64,000 nucleotides of DNA from the NCBI RefSeq assembly GCF_023065955.2, contig NW_026622797.1:58339689-58403688 (forward strand). The letters are read 5' to 3'. Every line of letters begins with the position of its first letter. Position 1 is the first letter of the stretch. The translations under genes and the position numbers were made by a program. Below, piece after piece: positions 23,346 through 38,100 of the stretch. Origin of the DNA: Ursus arctos (Eukaryota > Chordata > Mammalia > Carnivora > Ursidae). Under the pieces are notes generated by a model that saw only the letters and a program-made list of their open reading frames with translations, searched no databases and was not told the origin of the DNA.

Positions 23346-24330
23346 GGGTTACAAGTGATGGTCACAAACTAAAAAGGAGAACTGCAAAAGTTGTTCATGA
23401 CCACCATTAAACATGAGTAAGTGAAAGTAACTTTGGAGTGATTTTTAGAGAAGTAAATCTGTATCGGAAATGATGGTAGGGAGTCTGTACACATCATTTT
23501 CATCATTAAAGTGGTTTTGCTGAATGCACATCTATTTGCAACTCTAGGACACACTTTATAGAGCTAGTTATAATGCCTACATTGTATGAATTTATAACCT
23601 ATGACAAAAAAATCCATGCATTGAGTTCTGATATACCATTAGAGCTTTGGAAGACAGAGCAAACCATGGTTACACCAGCTTTTTTGGTTCTCATAAATGC
23701 AACAGTTTCCTTATCATTAACCTTCAAAAGTAAATAGAAGGAGCCAGAGACAGTTCATTTATTCAGTTTGGTATTTAGTGACTGCTGTGTGCAAGAAGCT
23801 GGAAGATAAAAAGATGAATAGATTTGTCTATCAGCTTTTAAAAGCTGTTGATCTAATGGGAATAAAATGCAAATGTTTGACGGACAAATTTTTACCTTGC
23901 TGGTGTTAATTTTTAAACTTAGAATTTTATAGAAAAATCTAAAAGCATTTTATTACTTATTTTTGCCATTTATGTTAATACCAGGTGGATGAGATCTTTT
24001 CAAATGTTTGTTGTTCCTTTTTTCTCAGCATATATGACAATGTCTAAATTGTTGGACATTATTTTGTATTAATGAATTGTTCCAGTAAATAAAAAGATAA
24101 TTCGAGAGGAAAAAAATGTTTAAAAGTTTTGCTTTCTCATTTGTGATATACCTATTTCCCTTAACTTTATAATGGTAAATAGTTTTCATTATAAAGTTAA
24201 TGAAAGAAGAGACTCCAAATTAATTTGGAGATATCACACTTTTATGTTGCATCTCTAGAATTTATTTTTATTCTAGTAACTCTTCATAATCTAAGAGTAA
24301 ACATATACTCTTTTTCTTTCCCCCCCTCAG

Positions 24331-24397
24331 GGCATAAGTAATCTTGCTGCTATGCTTCCAAGCTGTAGTCTGAATCAACCTAAATTTTAAACAGAAG
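24331..24397 (+). other. PNISR: Possible second 5' UTR exon of PNISR
   Basis: A strong polypyrimidine acceptor (tttctttcccccctcag) ends at 24330. A donor gtgaac follows at 24398, with an alternative gtcagt at 24411. The intervening sequence has stops in its frames and no long ORF, which suits a leader exon. Identification rests on splice signals only. Confidence 0.4.
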
Positions 24398-25159
24398 GTG
24401 AACCTCTGAGGTCAGTCAAAATAGCAATTGGTATTTCTTTTGGGTGTTCCCTCTTTACTTATTTGTTACCTTTTAATTAAAGTTATAAAGGGTTCTAGTA
24501 AGTCGTTTAGCTTTTAAAGTGTTTAAAGGTATAGTTGAAAAAGAAGAGAGGGAAAAAGAGAAGAAAGAAAATCTGAAGAGAGATTAAAAAAAGAAGCATA
24601 TGTACTTTGGAACTGATTCCCAGTCCAGTTGTTGGTCTTAGATATGGTGCTATTTATTTAGTTTCTGTTTTGCCATATTCCAATGGTGCCCTTACAATAG
24701 ACTGTATTAGTGTAACTAGAAGTCAAGTGCACTTGACTATAAGAAAGTCAAGGTAACAAAGGAAGGCATCTTAATTTACAGTGTTCTTCAGTTGAAGGGT
24801 CAGGATCTGCCAGTGATAGAACTCGTAACGTTCTGTGAATGCTGCAAAGACTAGAGCTGCAAACTCTTGTAACAGCCAATTGTCCTATTTGGGCGGATGT
24901 TTCTTACTTCTTGTTAATCTGGCTTTTTTATTTTTTGTGATTCTGCAATGCTAAGGCTTGCTTTTGTCTTGTATTTAGAATAGAGGAAAGGGTCAGTCTA
25001 AAAAGATTCGTTTAGTAAAAATTTATTTAATGCCTGCTCTATACTGAGCCTTCGGGTACAAAAATGAAGAAACATATCCTACTTGTCATGTGTGTCATTG
25101 GTTCTTGAACAGGGTTGTATATCAGTGTTGGATAAAGTACAAATATACTAGACTTGTAG

Positions 25160-25560
25160 GAATTTTAAACTTTTTATTAAAGTTTTCAGAGTAGTTTAGA
25201 GAAAAGTAGACTCGTGTGATGAAACCCCTCCCCCACACCCATCACCTAGATTGAATAGTTATTAACATATATTCTCTTTCCCTTTGTTGTCCATGCTATT
25301 TACATGTTAAGAAACTTGGTCTTGTAGACTGTCTCACCTTCTGGATTTGTCCGATTGTTTCTTTTGTTAGTGTTTGCGTCATTCTTTTGTTCCTTGTAAT
25401 TTCTTTATCCTGGAAGTGAGATCCAAAAGCTCAAATGGATTCAGTTAAACATTTTTGGTGAAAATATTCATAGTGATTCTGGGGACATAATATTGTATCT
25501 CAGGAGGAGACTTCCTGAATCAGTTGTTTCATTAGATTTGGTAATACGTGATTTTCTAAT
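25160..25560 (-). mobile_element. Old L1M-type fragment, antisense
   Basis: Reads aaacttttta-ttaaagtttt, cacacccatcacctagattg, ctcaccttctggatttgtcc; family-level call only. Confidence 0.5.
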
Positions 25561-25988
25561 TCTATTCTACTTCTGCATTCGTTAGCTGTAATTATTTATA
25601 AGGAAGAGTTTTCCTTCCTCAGAGCTGTTGTTTGGTTACCCTTTTTAGGGAGTCTTGGTTAGGGAGAGATTAAATCACTTTTTTTCTTAAAATCTTTAAA
25701 ATAACTACATTTCCAGAGATCTGTATTGGAAAAAAATAGATTTTCCCCCATCTTTTTGAGCTAAATTGATTAAAGCTACGTTTGCCATCAAGCTCTGACA
25801 CCATCATTAACATGAGATTTTATACTCTTGCTTGCCAACCTAAAAATTCCAGTTGCCTCTGGCAACCCGTTGACCAGAATTTTAGAGCTCTGATCACATA
25901 ACTGTATCATCTGATAATAATTTTTGATGTGTGAGCTTTTAAAATTAAAGAACTCTCATTCATTTTTAAACTGTTTATTTTGTTAAAG

Positions 25989-26107
25989 GTAGAAAGTCAA
26001 ATATATTTTAAAAGTCAGGATGTGGGATCAAGGAGGACAGCCTTGGCAGCAATGGCCCTTGAACCAGCAACAGTGGATGCAGTCGTTCCAGCACCAGCAG
26101 GATCCAA
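25989..26107 (+). CDS. PNISR: PNISR first coding exon
   Basis: A short leader follows an acceptor at tgttaaag (25988) or tgttaaaggtag (25992). ATG at 26020 opens MWDQGGQPWQQWPLNQQQWM then QSFQHQQDP. Donor gtaagg starts at 26108 after one base of the next codon. Confidence 0.88.
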
Positions 26108-29100
26108 GTAAGGAAATAAATTGAATTTGGAAGTTGGGGAAGGGGAGATAGGTAGAGATGAGTGGGAGATAGGTAATAGAATTAAGGGAAATGGAATTGG
26201 GATTGATTTATTGGAGCATTTTATGAACAAAATTTAATCTTTTCTCGTAAATAATATAGCTATAAGATACATATCAGGGAATGGATTTCTCTTTGGAGGA
26301 CTTCCCCAAAGAGTAGAAAGCTTTATGAATATTTTACATTTTCAAAACTGATTTAGTTCTTGTTTTTCTAAGGAAAGAGGAAAATCTTCCTTAAATATGT
26401 TGCTTAAGTAAAGCATACTTCTGTTGTTAATTCCGAATCTTATGATTCTGTGTAGTTCATATTCAACTGATGGTATGCTATATATATCATTTAAAAATTT
26501 CTTTGTATTATGGAATATTTCAAGCATGTATGGATGTAGAATACAAGGAGCCCCCATTTATTACTTAGCTTTAGTAGTTACTAACTCATGGCCAGTTTTG
26601 TTTCATTAATGTGACCCTTTCCACTGCCCTGCTTTTTTTGGGTTAATCTGATTCTATTTCTTTTTTTAATACCTACATAGCATTCTGTTATAGGACTATA
26701 CTGTAATTTAATAAATCACTTTTGGATGACTGGGTGTAGCTTTTTACTTTTTGAAATAATTACCATAATTTTGTATACATGTCATTGCATTGTTACTTGT
26801 CCATTATTTGCTGAGGAAAAACAAATCCAAGAACTAGGTTTGTTACATTACTGTTGCACATTTGAAATTTTAGATACACATTGCCTAAATTCAGCTCCAC
26901 CTGGGTTATGCCAGTTTATGTTTCCACCAAAATGTATGAGAATACCTATTTAATCTTCACTGAGATGTGAAAAAACATCTTATTCTACTTTGTTTCCTTC
27001 ATTAATACTGTTAGATCTTAAAATGTTATCTATAGGTATTAGAGAAGAAAGAGGACCTTTTAAGATAGCAAAGCAATACATTTTGAGTAAAGAATGACTA
27101 AGAAGTTGTTAAGGAGATGTATTTTGACTAGAGAAGGGAGCCTTAGTAAAGAAGGGTGACGGTGAGGAGGAACAGGGATAGATAACTATATTTCTCTGAA
27201 GTCTTAGGATCCAGTGTAGGCCTGGGTAGGACCTGTTTGAAGAAGAAGTAAGTGAATTTGATCATTTGTTTTTATAGTAGTTAAAAAAAGGAAAAGACTT
27301 TAAAAAGACTAAACTAAGGTACAGGGGATACATTTTCTTATGAGTTAATATTAGAAATCAGTTAAGAGTGTTTTTGTGAAGTTGTTTTCTGAAAGTCTTA
27401 CAGTTAAATTATTTTGTAGCCTGGATATGGGTTATTTTCTAAGCATCCTTTCAGCTTTAACATTCTGTAATATTTAAAATCTCTAGTAAGGAATAACTGA
27501 GATGGTTGTTTTAGATAGAGGCACTGTTCTTCTAACTCTTAAATTCTGAATGCTAAATTCTGGTACGTTAAATTATATTAGGCCAGATTGACTGGGCTGC
27601 ATTGGCTCAAGCTTGGATTGCCCAAAGAGAAGCTTCAGGGCAGCAAAGTATGGTAGAACAACCACCAGGAATGATGCCAAATGGACAAGATATGTCTGCA
27701 ATGGAATCTGGTCCAAACAATCATGGGAATTTTCAAGGGGATTCAAACTTTAACAGAATGTGGCAACCAGGTTTGTTGTTTAATGTTATCCAGATTTTAG
27801 GACTATTTTTAAAATAAAATGTGGATTAAATTAAACTGTTTAATTTGCTTAGTTTTATGACTTCTTGAAATTAATGCTCCTTAAAGAGTAGGCAGTTTTA
27901 TTTAGATTTGACCTTGAAATTTTGTGGTTAAACTTATTCTGTACTCAATCTGCTAGCATTGTGGCACTCAGTTTGATTCTTTTCTTGGTTCTTCATTCCT
28001 AGGCTGACAGGGGCTGGGAACACTGGAAACCTCACTTGGCATCTAGGGAAGAGAGCATTCTATGTCTCTCTGTTGCAACCTCTGGCCTTTTCAGAAGCAG
28101 CACTGGCAGAGCAAAACATGTCTAGCCTCTAATTAAAGAAATATTGTGTCACTATGTGACAAATTAGTCTGTCAAATACACTCTGCCCCTACCATCCACC
28201 CATCATTTTCTTCCCTTTTTTTTTTTCAGATAGTGAAGATCTTCCATAAGTTTTTATCTGTTTTATTTTTTTGTTTGTTTGTTTGCTTTTTTGCTTTATA
28301 GTATGATTTAGATTTTTTGATGCTAGTTCAGTTTTCCATGTCTTGTGTTATTAATTATTTTTAGTAGTCACTTCAAAATATTTATAGAGGAATCTTACAT
28401 TTGAGTATGCTGATGGTGAAGTTTTAATCTCCCTTTCCCTATTGATACTTATTATTGTTTCTCAGTGTAAGAGTGGAAAACTCAAGAGGTAATCCTCTTA
28501 ACATCACTTTAAAAGAATAATGAATATTCTAATCTTTGATACTCTGAGGTAGTTTATTTCTAGTTTTCTTGAAGCTACACCAAATTTCCTCAAGTTTGAA
28601 AATGTTTTGGTTCCCAAATGACTCACCCTGGCATTCCCACTCCCCAACTTTATTCTACTGGCTTTCTTTGTGACCTGGGCAAGTGATTTAACCCCTGTGT
28701 GCCTCAGTTTCCCCTCCTTAAATTGGCAAAATAAAACCTGATTTCTCCCTACCTCACAGGGATGTTGTGAGGATAAATGTGTTCATGAAAGAAAGAAATT
28801 ATATATAAAATCTCAAGGTGTTAATTTTTTATGGTGTTGTTATTGAATAGAAATAGAAAAATTCAACAAAAAATTGCTTTGGATTTTGTTATATTTATTA
28901 AAAAATTTCGGGCATTTGATTTCTATATGTTTAGGATATGAATTAGCATGGAGTTAGCTCATTTGAGTAATTTATTAGTTTAATTAATTGTTTATTTTTA
29001 AGATATACAAGAGGAATTTGACCAAGAAGTCATAGATTTTTAAATCTGTTTCTTTGCTGAAAAATCTTTCTTGAGATCTTAAAAATTTGTGTTGATTTTG

Positions 29101-32100
29101 TTATAACCCCCTGTTGAATGTTTTTATGCCTAAATCCTAAATAGAATGGGGAATGCATCAGCAGCCCCCACACCCCCCTCCAGATCAGCCATGGATGCCA
29201 CCAACACCAGGCCCAATGGACATTGTTCCTCCTTCCGAAGACAGCAACAGTCAGGACAGTGGGGAATTTGCCCCTGACAACAGGCATATATTTAACCAGA
29301 ACAATCACAACTTTGGTGGACCACCCGATAATTTTGCAGTGGGGCCAGTGAACCAGTTTGACTATCAGGTGAAAGATATTTTGTTGCTTTAATATTGTAG
29401 ATGTGCACGTAATCCATTCTTTGGAAGTGTCTCATCAAGAGTACCTAAGATCTGTGTTTCGCTTTTCAGTCTTGTACAGATAAGGGCATATTATGTCTCA
29501 GAAAACGTATCAATTTTTGAGTATTAAAATTACTAGATTCTTATTTTCTGGTTTTTGATTTGCTTAGGAGAATGATATAAAGGATCGTTAGGGAAAAGGT
29601 TGGATAAAATGAAAAATGTGTAAGTGCAATAGCTATATGATGTTTTGTTTTCTAATAATTTCAAAATGGTATACTTAATTGTTGAATAAAGTTTAGAAAA
29701 TGCACAGTAGTTGAATACATTATTTGTCAATAATAGATTATGGATAAGACATGAATAAAACACATGAACAGATCATCTTCCTAAATGCAGTTCTTTCTGC
29801 TTTGTAGAATTAATGACTTTTTCTAGTGATGTCATTTTTTTTCCATTCTGACATGACATGTTAATGGAATTGTACATAATTTCCTTTGTAGCATCTAATT
29901 CATTCCTAGGGACATAGAACTCTATGGGGAATAGTATCATTATGTGGGGCTTTATTTTCTCTACTCCGCCAAGGGTCCACCCTTAAATGATAGTGCTAGG
30001 TGTCATTTTGAAATAACTGATTGCAGTTGTTACCTTATAAACTTATAAACTATCATAATTTAAAATTTTGAAAAAACTCATACATTATTTCACTAATTAG
30101 ATTAATAATGGACATAAATGTAACCAATATTCATCTTGAGAGTAATCTTTATTCATACATATTCAGATACTTGTGGTATACTCATACTTGGTATACAGAT
30201 ATGACAGTTTTTGGTTTGGTTTTGAAGAAATGTAGTGGCAGGGAGCTTCTACTCATACCCTATTTTCTTGATAGATCCCTGTGCTAACAAGCCAGAGATC
30301 TCTGTTGGCAATGGGCTTAGAAAAAGCCTCTGAAAATAGCAAAATTACAAAAAATATTTAATGATTCAATAACTTTTATTTTGTTTAAAATAGATACTTC
30401 TTGCAAGTTTATAGAAACAAGTTCCCCTCAGAAATAACTTGAGATTGATTTAAAAATTTTTTTCTTGTATTTTCTAGTTACAGAAAAATTGACATTTGAT
30501 TTCTTGGTAGTGGAAGGACTAGTTTATAAATGGATTCAAAACGAGAAAGGTCACATATATGTATATATATACATCCTTTTCTATACTTCTTGAAAATAGT
30601 GTATTAGCTGAATTTTAGATGGCTCTTTGCATTTATGTAGGCAGAAAATCTTTATCTTTCTTAAGAAGAGTAAGCCTAGGTTCTTGGGGCTACAGAAATA
30701 TCGGTGGATATTAGAACCATGGAATTCTTGGATTTGCTGCACACATGGATTTCTACTGTCCCAGTTCATAACACACGTGTGTCCCAGAGAGTATATTGTA
30801 TTAATGTGAAGAAAAATAAACTGCAATACTCTTTCAGCATGGGGCTGCTTTTGGTCCACCGCAAGGTGGATTTCATCCTCCTTATTGGCAACCAGGACCT
30901 CCAGGACCTCCAGCACCTCCCCAGAATCGAAGAGAAAGGCCATCATCATTCAGGGATCGGCAGCGATCACCTATTGCACTTCCTGTGAAGCAGGAGCCTC
31001 CACAAATTGGTAGCTATTTAAGTTTAGTGAACCACAATTGGCATGATTTCTTGATCATGTAAAAAGGATGTTTTGTTTTCTTAAATTGTTCTGACACTTG
31101 TGATATGTTAGGAATTGATAGTTTAAAACCCTATCATTTTATAGTCATAATCCTTAAAATTACAAAAGGAATACTGGTATAAAATACAAAAAGTTCTGAA
31201 TAATTTTCTTTAAAAGAAATTGTTACCTTAACTCCAGATTTTGTGATGGATTGTAAATTTATCATGGCCATAGTGTCTTGATATTTTTCAGTGTTGACAG
31301 TTTGATACATTATACCAGTTTATGAATAGTTTTAAAACCTCTTAGTTGTTCTCTGTCTCTGGTCTCTTTTCACTCTCATTCATCTGATACACCAATGTCA
31401 GGTAAATTTTCCTTTTATTATTTCACTTTCCAGAAATATTTTGGCAGAAGATTTAGATTTTTAACCTATTATAACTAACTGAGGTCTAATGACAAGGTAT
31501 AAACTTACACTACTTTATATCTAGAAATCCAAATTGAACACTTAATAGGCCAGAATGTTCAACTCTTAACTTTTTATTACAAAGTAGACATTTTAAGAAG
31601 ATTCTAACTTCTTTTTTAATTTACGGAATCATACTCGTTCAGATGAATTCTCAGTGTGAAAATAGACTTGTGCTTTTGTTTGACTCTGTTCTGTTTTTAT
31701 ATTTTAGGAAGCAGTGTAATGTAAGAGTTTGGCTTGGAATTAGCCCACATCACTACTGCTGTCTCTTTAGTTTTGAGCATATCACTTAATCTTTATGAGC
31801 CCCAATTTTCTTATTTGTAAAAGAGATTGAGTAATAGTGATTTTTTTTTTTTTTTAAGAATTAAGCGAGGTGGATGGTTTAATGTGCTTTCATAGTGCGT
31901 GGCTTCTTATAAGCATTAGCACACTATTTACTGCTGTCTTTAAAAATGATCTTAAAGAGAAGCATAATGGTTAATGGGTTGCTTTACCACTGTCTTACTG
32001 GAGAATGATAGTTATAAGCACTCAAGTGGCACCAGAATTCTTTTATTTAATTCACTCACAAAGTTTGTAGAAATTCAAGAATAAGGAACTCATGCATTTA

Positions 32101-35100
32101 TGATTTTTACTTAACTAACTTAGAAATACTTCTTTTCATCTGAAACAGATGCAGTGAAACGCAGGACTCTTCCAGCTTGGATTAGAGAAGGTCTTGAAAA
32201 AATGGAACGTGAAAAGCAGAAGAAGTTGGAGAAAGAAAGGATGGAACAACAACGTTCACAGTTGTCCAAAAAAGAAAAGAAGGCCACAGAAGATGCTGAA
32301 GGAGGAGATGGCCCTCGTTTACCTCAGAGAAGTAAATTTGTAAGTGTTAGAATCACTTAACATGAAAACATGTCCATGTGTTTTATATGTGAAAAGTATT
32401 GAAATAAATAACTAATTTAGCCTATAGAGAAGTATTAGTATAATGTTCTTGAGATTACTTTTAGTAAGTATTTTGAGGATTATGTTTTTATGTATGTTGT
32501 TACTGAGGGTAGAGTAAGGAAAAAAGGGGCAGTAAGTTTATGAAACATTTCTTTCCAGAGAAAAATTATTTTTTGGGACGCTAGATAGGTCTAACCTTGA
32601 GAAACGAATCTGTTTTTTTGTTTCAGTACAGCTGATTCCCTAGTGGCCAATGATAAAACAAAAGTCAATTAAAATGGCAAAGGAGAAGTAAATCTGCCTT
32701 TCTTGAACGTTTAAATATGTGTTTATACCAGAGGATGTAATAACTTTCATAGTTTTTGACATGAGCACCATAAGTAACAGTTAAATCTTTAAAGCTTCAT
32801 CATTTAGATGGCGTGAGTGCTTAGGAATTTTTTTATTTAGCAATAATGTGCTCTCAGATGACATGATAGCCACAACACTGGCTGGTATGCAGCTTTGGAA
32901 ATAGCAGCTTCCCTAGGCCATTTTGTGCTTCAGAAATAAATCTCAAGGAGGGTAACTAGCAGGGTAACTAGATTTAAGCAGACATTGGTTTAGGTTAAAT
33001 TTTACAAATGCCGTGTAAGTTACTTTTATCTTTTGACAAAAGAACCATGCCAAAGATGTGTTTTTGTTGTGGGTGTTAATGAAGATAAGAACCAAAAGAC
33101 TGCCACTATTAAAATGTGTTGTTATTATTTTTATCATTTATTTATGTATTAGTTTACCTTTTTTTTTTTTTTTTGGTAATTTTTAACTCTTTAGATGAAA
33201 TAGTGGATTTCCAGATTTAATAGGTTTAAGTGTCAAAAAAATTGTTTGGAGATTAGCTTCCCTCTCCTCCCAAATGACGTTGGACTTGTGTTACATGTAG
33301 TCTTCCCCTGGTTCGCATAGTCTTTCCAAACTAGTATTTCAATGATCACCTTCTCTTTTACTTTGTAGAATTTTTAAGGGAACTGTAGGACACTTTTTCC
33401 TAAAGAAGAGTCTCCTTTTTAAGGTGTGCTATCTGGATACTGAAAACCTATAGCCAGAAACAAACTGCTGGCATTTTCTCCATCTGAAGTGCATTTCATT
33501 TCTTACCTGTCCATTTCATAGCAAAAAAGAAAGAAATTTCACAGAGTTTCAGGGCCAGCTGAGATCTGAAAACTGATTTCAGATTTTTAATTTTAAGTCA
33601 CGTGATTTTGGGCAAATAGCTTAAATTTATAGTTATAAAAGTCACACTGAATAATATAAATGTGGTCCACTTTTCCAAAGTTTTATAAGCCACTCATTTC
33701 GGGACCATCATATATAATGGATATTAATTAAGTCAGTCTAGGCATGATATATTCCTGGTTATTTATAAAATAAAGTCAAAATTGACTAAGGAAAAAAAAT
33801 TGAAAAGTCATTAAAATAATTGATTCTCATAAGCTATCTTGTAATCTTACATTTCCTTTCAGGTAACACTTTATACTACTAAACGAAATCTGTAGTGTAA
33901 TTTAGAGAGAAATTTCATTTTTATATATCTGTTTCATAGACTTTTTAATTTGTGGTTTTAAAATAAGAGTGTATAAGATAATGATTTTACATTATAAGCC
34001 TGAATTTGGCCTACCCATAGTATTACTTGTTTTTAGGATAGTGATGAGGAAGATGAAGACACTGAAAATGTTGAAGCTGCTAGTAGTGGAAAAGTCACCA
34101 GAAGTCCATCTCCAGTTCCTCAGGAAGAACAGAGTGAACCAGAGATGACTGAAGAAGAGAAAGAGTATCAAATGGTAGAATGTTAAATTTCTTACCATGT
34201 ACAGGATTTTTAAAAATGTGGTGTTATTATTTTTATTCATTATTTATTTATTAAGAATGGGAAAGAGGGGAGGCGGGGGAGAGAATCTTAAGCGTGGTCC
34301 ACACCCAGCACGAAGCCCAACATGGGGCTTGATCTCGTGACCCTGAGATCACGACCTGAGCTGAAATCAAGAGTCGGATGCTTAACCAACTGAGCTGCCC
34401 AGGCACCTAGTTTTAGTATTTTAAAATAATTTTCAAGATACTTAGTTCCTTGGAATGGTTGATAATGATCTCTACTTTAAAAATGTTTTATAAAATGGCT
34501 TTGCCCATTAATTTTTTGAAAATATCAAACTTTATTAGTAACTATAATAGTTAAATTAGAAATAATATACATAAATGTATATAAACACATAAAATGCCCT
34601 TCCATAGATGTTGCTGACAAAAATGCTTCTGACCGAAATTCTACTAGATGTCACAGATGAAGAAATTTATTACGTAGCCAAAGATGCACACCGGAAGGCA
34701 ACGAAAGGTATATTGTGGGTGTTCTTGGTTTTGTTTTTCTGGGAGTATTTTGGTTTTGGTGGCTATTTTGGACTTTTTTTGGTTGTCCTTGCTGAATTCT
34801 AGCAGATATTTGAATATTTTCTTCTTGCATGTTTTAACTCTCTGGGAAAGGTTAGGTTTGTAGACACCATATTAAAACAATACAAATATTTTTATTTTAC
34901 CCAACTTGCCTGAGCACAAATGAGCGATTATGCTGTTGTTCTATAAAATGTATAGTGGAAAATTCGTGATGTTCAATTTATTTCACCTGATTTTGTTTTT
35001 TTATAGATACCATGGTATTGGTGTATAACTTCTAATGCAGTTTAGTTTCACTAATGAATTGAATTATAAACCCTCAGTTTTCACAATTTACCACTTGTAG

Positions 35101-38100
35101 TTCTTACAGAAGCAAGAAATTCACCCATCCCCACCCCCCTTATTTTTAGTAACACAAAATATATTGAAAGCAAAATTAAATTATGGACCATACCTCAAAA
35201 ATAAAATACTGATGTACTGGTCAACATTTTTCATCATTATAAACCAATTTCAGCTCACTTCAGAATTATAATTTCAAGGCCAGACATGCTACTGGTTTAA
35301 AGTGAATGTTATGTTTTTAATGTTTCTTCTCTCCCCAAAAAGCAGCAATAGTAGTAGATTTAACAATACCATAGACTCTCATGACTATGAAATCGTGGCT
35401 ATTTGTGTTAACATGTTGTTCCTGTTGTTGATGTGATACAAAGCTCCTGCAAAACAGCTGGCACAGTCCAGTGCACTGGCTTCCCTCACTGGACTCGGTA
35501 AGTGTTTTCCTTATTTGTGAGAGGGCCTTAAAGGGAAAATCACACTTACCTTGTCTCGCTACGTGTTCTGTTTTGAAACTGTACTATTCCTACTCAGTGT
35601 ATAACCCAGGTCTTAGGGTTATATCAGTCTCTAAAAGGTTTGCCTATTTTTTTGACTAAAGCATTCACAGAGGGATTATTATAAATCATAAATGTAACTA
35701 ATTCATAGTTTATTGGGGCAAGTTGTAATAGTTCATAATTTAGCCGTGATAATATTTAAGCTCACTTTCAAAATTATTGCATACATGCTTTAGGGAGGAA
35801 CCTGTCCACTAATGCTTTTAAGCACCTTTATTTAGATTGTGTTATAGTAAGTTGAGTTTTAACATAAAGGAAAAGAGTTGATCTTACAGTATCATAGTAT
35901 AATGGTAGTGATGTGTTCATAATTTGCTCTTTGCATGATATATTCTCAAGTATATAAAAGCTTGAACGTGCCTTTTCCACATCATACCAAGTTAGTCTTT
36001 GTGGGGACCAACAGAAATGGGTAGAACCAAATGCCCATATGATTTTGTGATGATTACTATTTAGGTTATTTCAGGGTGGGGAGTAGTTTTAGGACCATAC
36101 TGTTTCTGATCAGTGACAATTACAGTATTCTAATTTTTTTAGGGAAAAAATACTTTGCATACAACCTGGGATTTCTGAGCTTTGAACAATGAAAGAATTA
36201 ATTTTAGAACTATTTTCAGGATCATCAGTAGTTGAATTGACTATGCTTTAGTGAGACTTTGTTATTGCCCTGTTAAATGGTTTGTTGGTTAGTGTGGACA
36301 GTAATACAAAACCATTATTGCAATCCTTTGTGGTGAGAAATATATGAAATATTCCAGAAAGAATGAGATTCTGTTAATTTTCAGGAGAGATCTATGAACT
36401 CCTTAAGAATTGGAATTTATGCTCCTCCCCACCCCGAATAAGCATATTCTTCCAAGAAAAGGCAATGAAAAAAGAAATTAGCTTTCTTCTCGGACCTTAA
36501 AATTTTTTTAGTGTATAGAATAATTTTTCCATATGATAGACTGGGCTTTATGCACACAGGTGGACTGGGTGGTTATGGATCGGGAGACAGTGAAGATGAG
36601 AGGAGTGACAGAGGCTCTGAGTCATCTGACACTGATGATGAGGAATTACGGCACCGAATCCGGCAAAAACAGGAAGCTTTCTGGAGAAAAGAAAAAGAAC
36701 AGCAGCTGTTACATGATAAACAGATGGAAGGTATATCTTTTAGACTCCCTTAATTTTTGTCTAGTTTTGTTTGTGTTTCTTTTTATTTTTTTAACCAACC
36801 TAACAATATCAAGGATAGAATTAAGGTTAGAATGTGGATAATATATGATGTAACAGAAACTAAGGGTTTTGGCTTTTTTGCAGTTTTTTTTCAAAATTTA
36901 TTATAGTATTCAAAATATGTAGTTTATAAAAGGTGAACTTTGTCTTGTTTTGTAAGACATTAATTTCAGTGGCTGTAAGTTAAGATATTTGGTGTATTTT
37001 TATTTCTAAAGTTCTCAAAATGGAAAAGAAGGCTTTTGAAATGGTGAAAATATATTTGTAAAATTATTGAAAAATAATTTGTAGCTAGGATATTTAATGT
37101 ATAGCTAGTATATTTAAGGAAATAGAGGACTTTATAGAAGCTTTTTTATGTAAAATACTATATATGATTGTAGTTCTTTATGGTTTATATAATGATATTA
37201 GGAATATGAAAGAATATTTTGAAGTTTTTGGAACAATCATACTTGGACAATTGGGAAGGTAATTAGTAAGATTTAGCCGTTGAAAATTCTCTGTAAGTTA
37301 GTTACTTACCTTTAAATTGCCTTATTGGAGAAAAAGGAAATCTTTTCAAATTGCTTCAAATGTGCCTTTACACTTTGGTACTCTGTTGCTTTATTGTCCA
37401 GGAGCATGGCTAACTACATGTAGCTATTGAACATTTGAAATGTAGCTAACCCTAAATTGAAATGTGCTGTAAGCATGCATGAAATACATAATAGATTTGA
37501 AAGATTTTATGTGCCAAAAAAAGCAGAATATCTTAGTATTCTTCTAGATTTATTACATGTTCAAATGATAATATTTTTGATTTATTGGGTTAACAAACTT
37601 GAAATTAAGTTCATCTCTTTTTATTTTTTTAGTGTAGTCACTAGACAATTTTGAACTTACGTGGCTTGTATCCTATTTCTGTTGAAGAATGCTGTTTTAC
37701 TGTAATCATCTAATAGCTTGAAATTTGGTAGTTTGGAAGTTTTTTTCATTATACATTTGACTTTTCATAGTATTTTTGTCTTTTTCTCTTTCAGAAGAAA
37801 AGCAGCAAACAGAAAGGGTTACAAAAGAGATGAATGAATTTATCCATAAAGAGCAAAATAGTTTATCACTACTAGAAGCAAGAGAAGCAGACGGTGATGT
37901 GGTTAATGAAAAGAAAAGAACTCCAAATGAAACTACGTCAGTTTTAGAACCAAAAAAAGAGCATAAAGAAAAAGAGAAACAAGGAAGGAGTAGATCAGGA
38001 AGTTCTAGTAGTGGTAGTTCCAGTAGCAATAGCAGAACTAGTAGTACTAGTAGTACTGTCTCTAGCTCTTCATACAGTTCTAGCTCAGGTAGTAGTCGTA

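Larger units (their letters stand above)
16000..26000 (+). other. PNISR: PNISR 5' introns
   Basis: About 10 kb between the CpG island and the first coding exon: antisense L1M sequence split by a MaLR LTR (16.77-18.3 kb), another LTR at 19.03-19.5 kb, SINE pairs at 20.7-21.1 kb, the triple-SINE array at 21.28-21.9 kb, a U2 retropseudogene at 22.8-23.0 kb, a MIR at 23.2 kb, and an L1M piece at 25.16-25.5 kb. One candidate leader exon at 24.33 kb. Confidence 0.6.
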
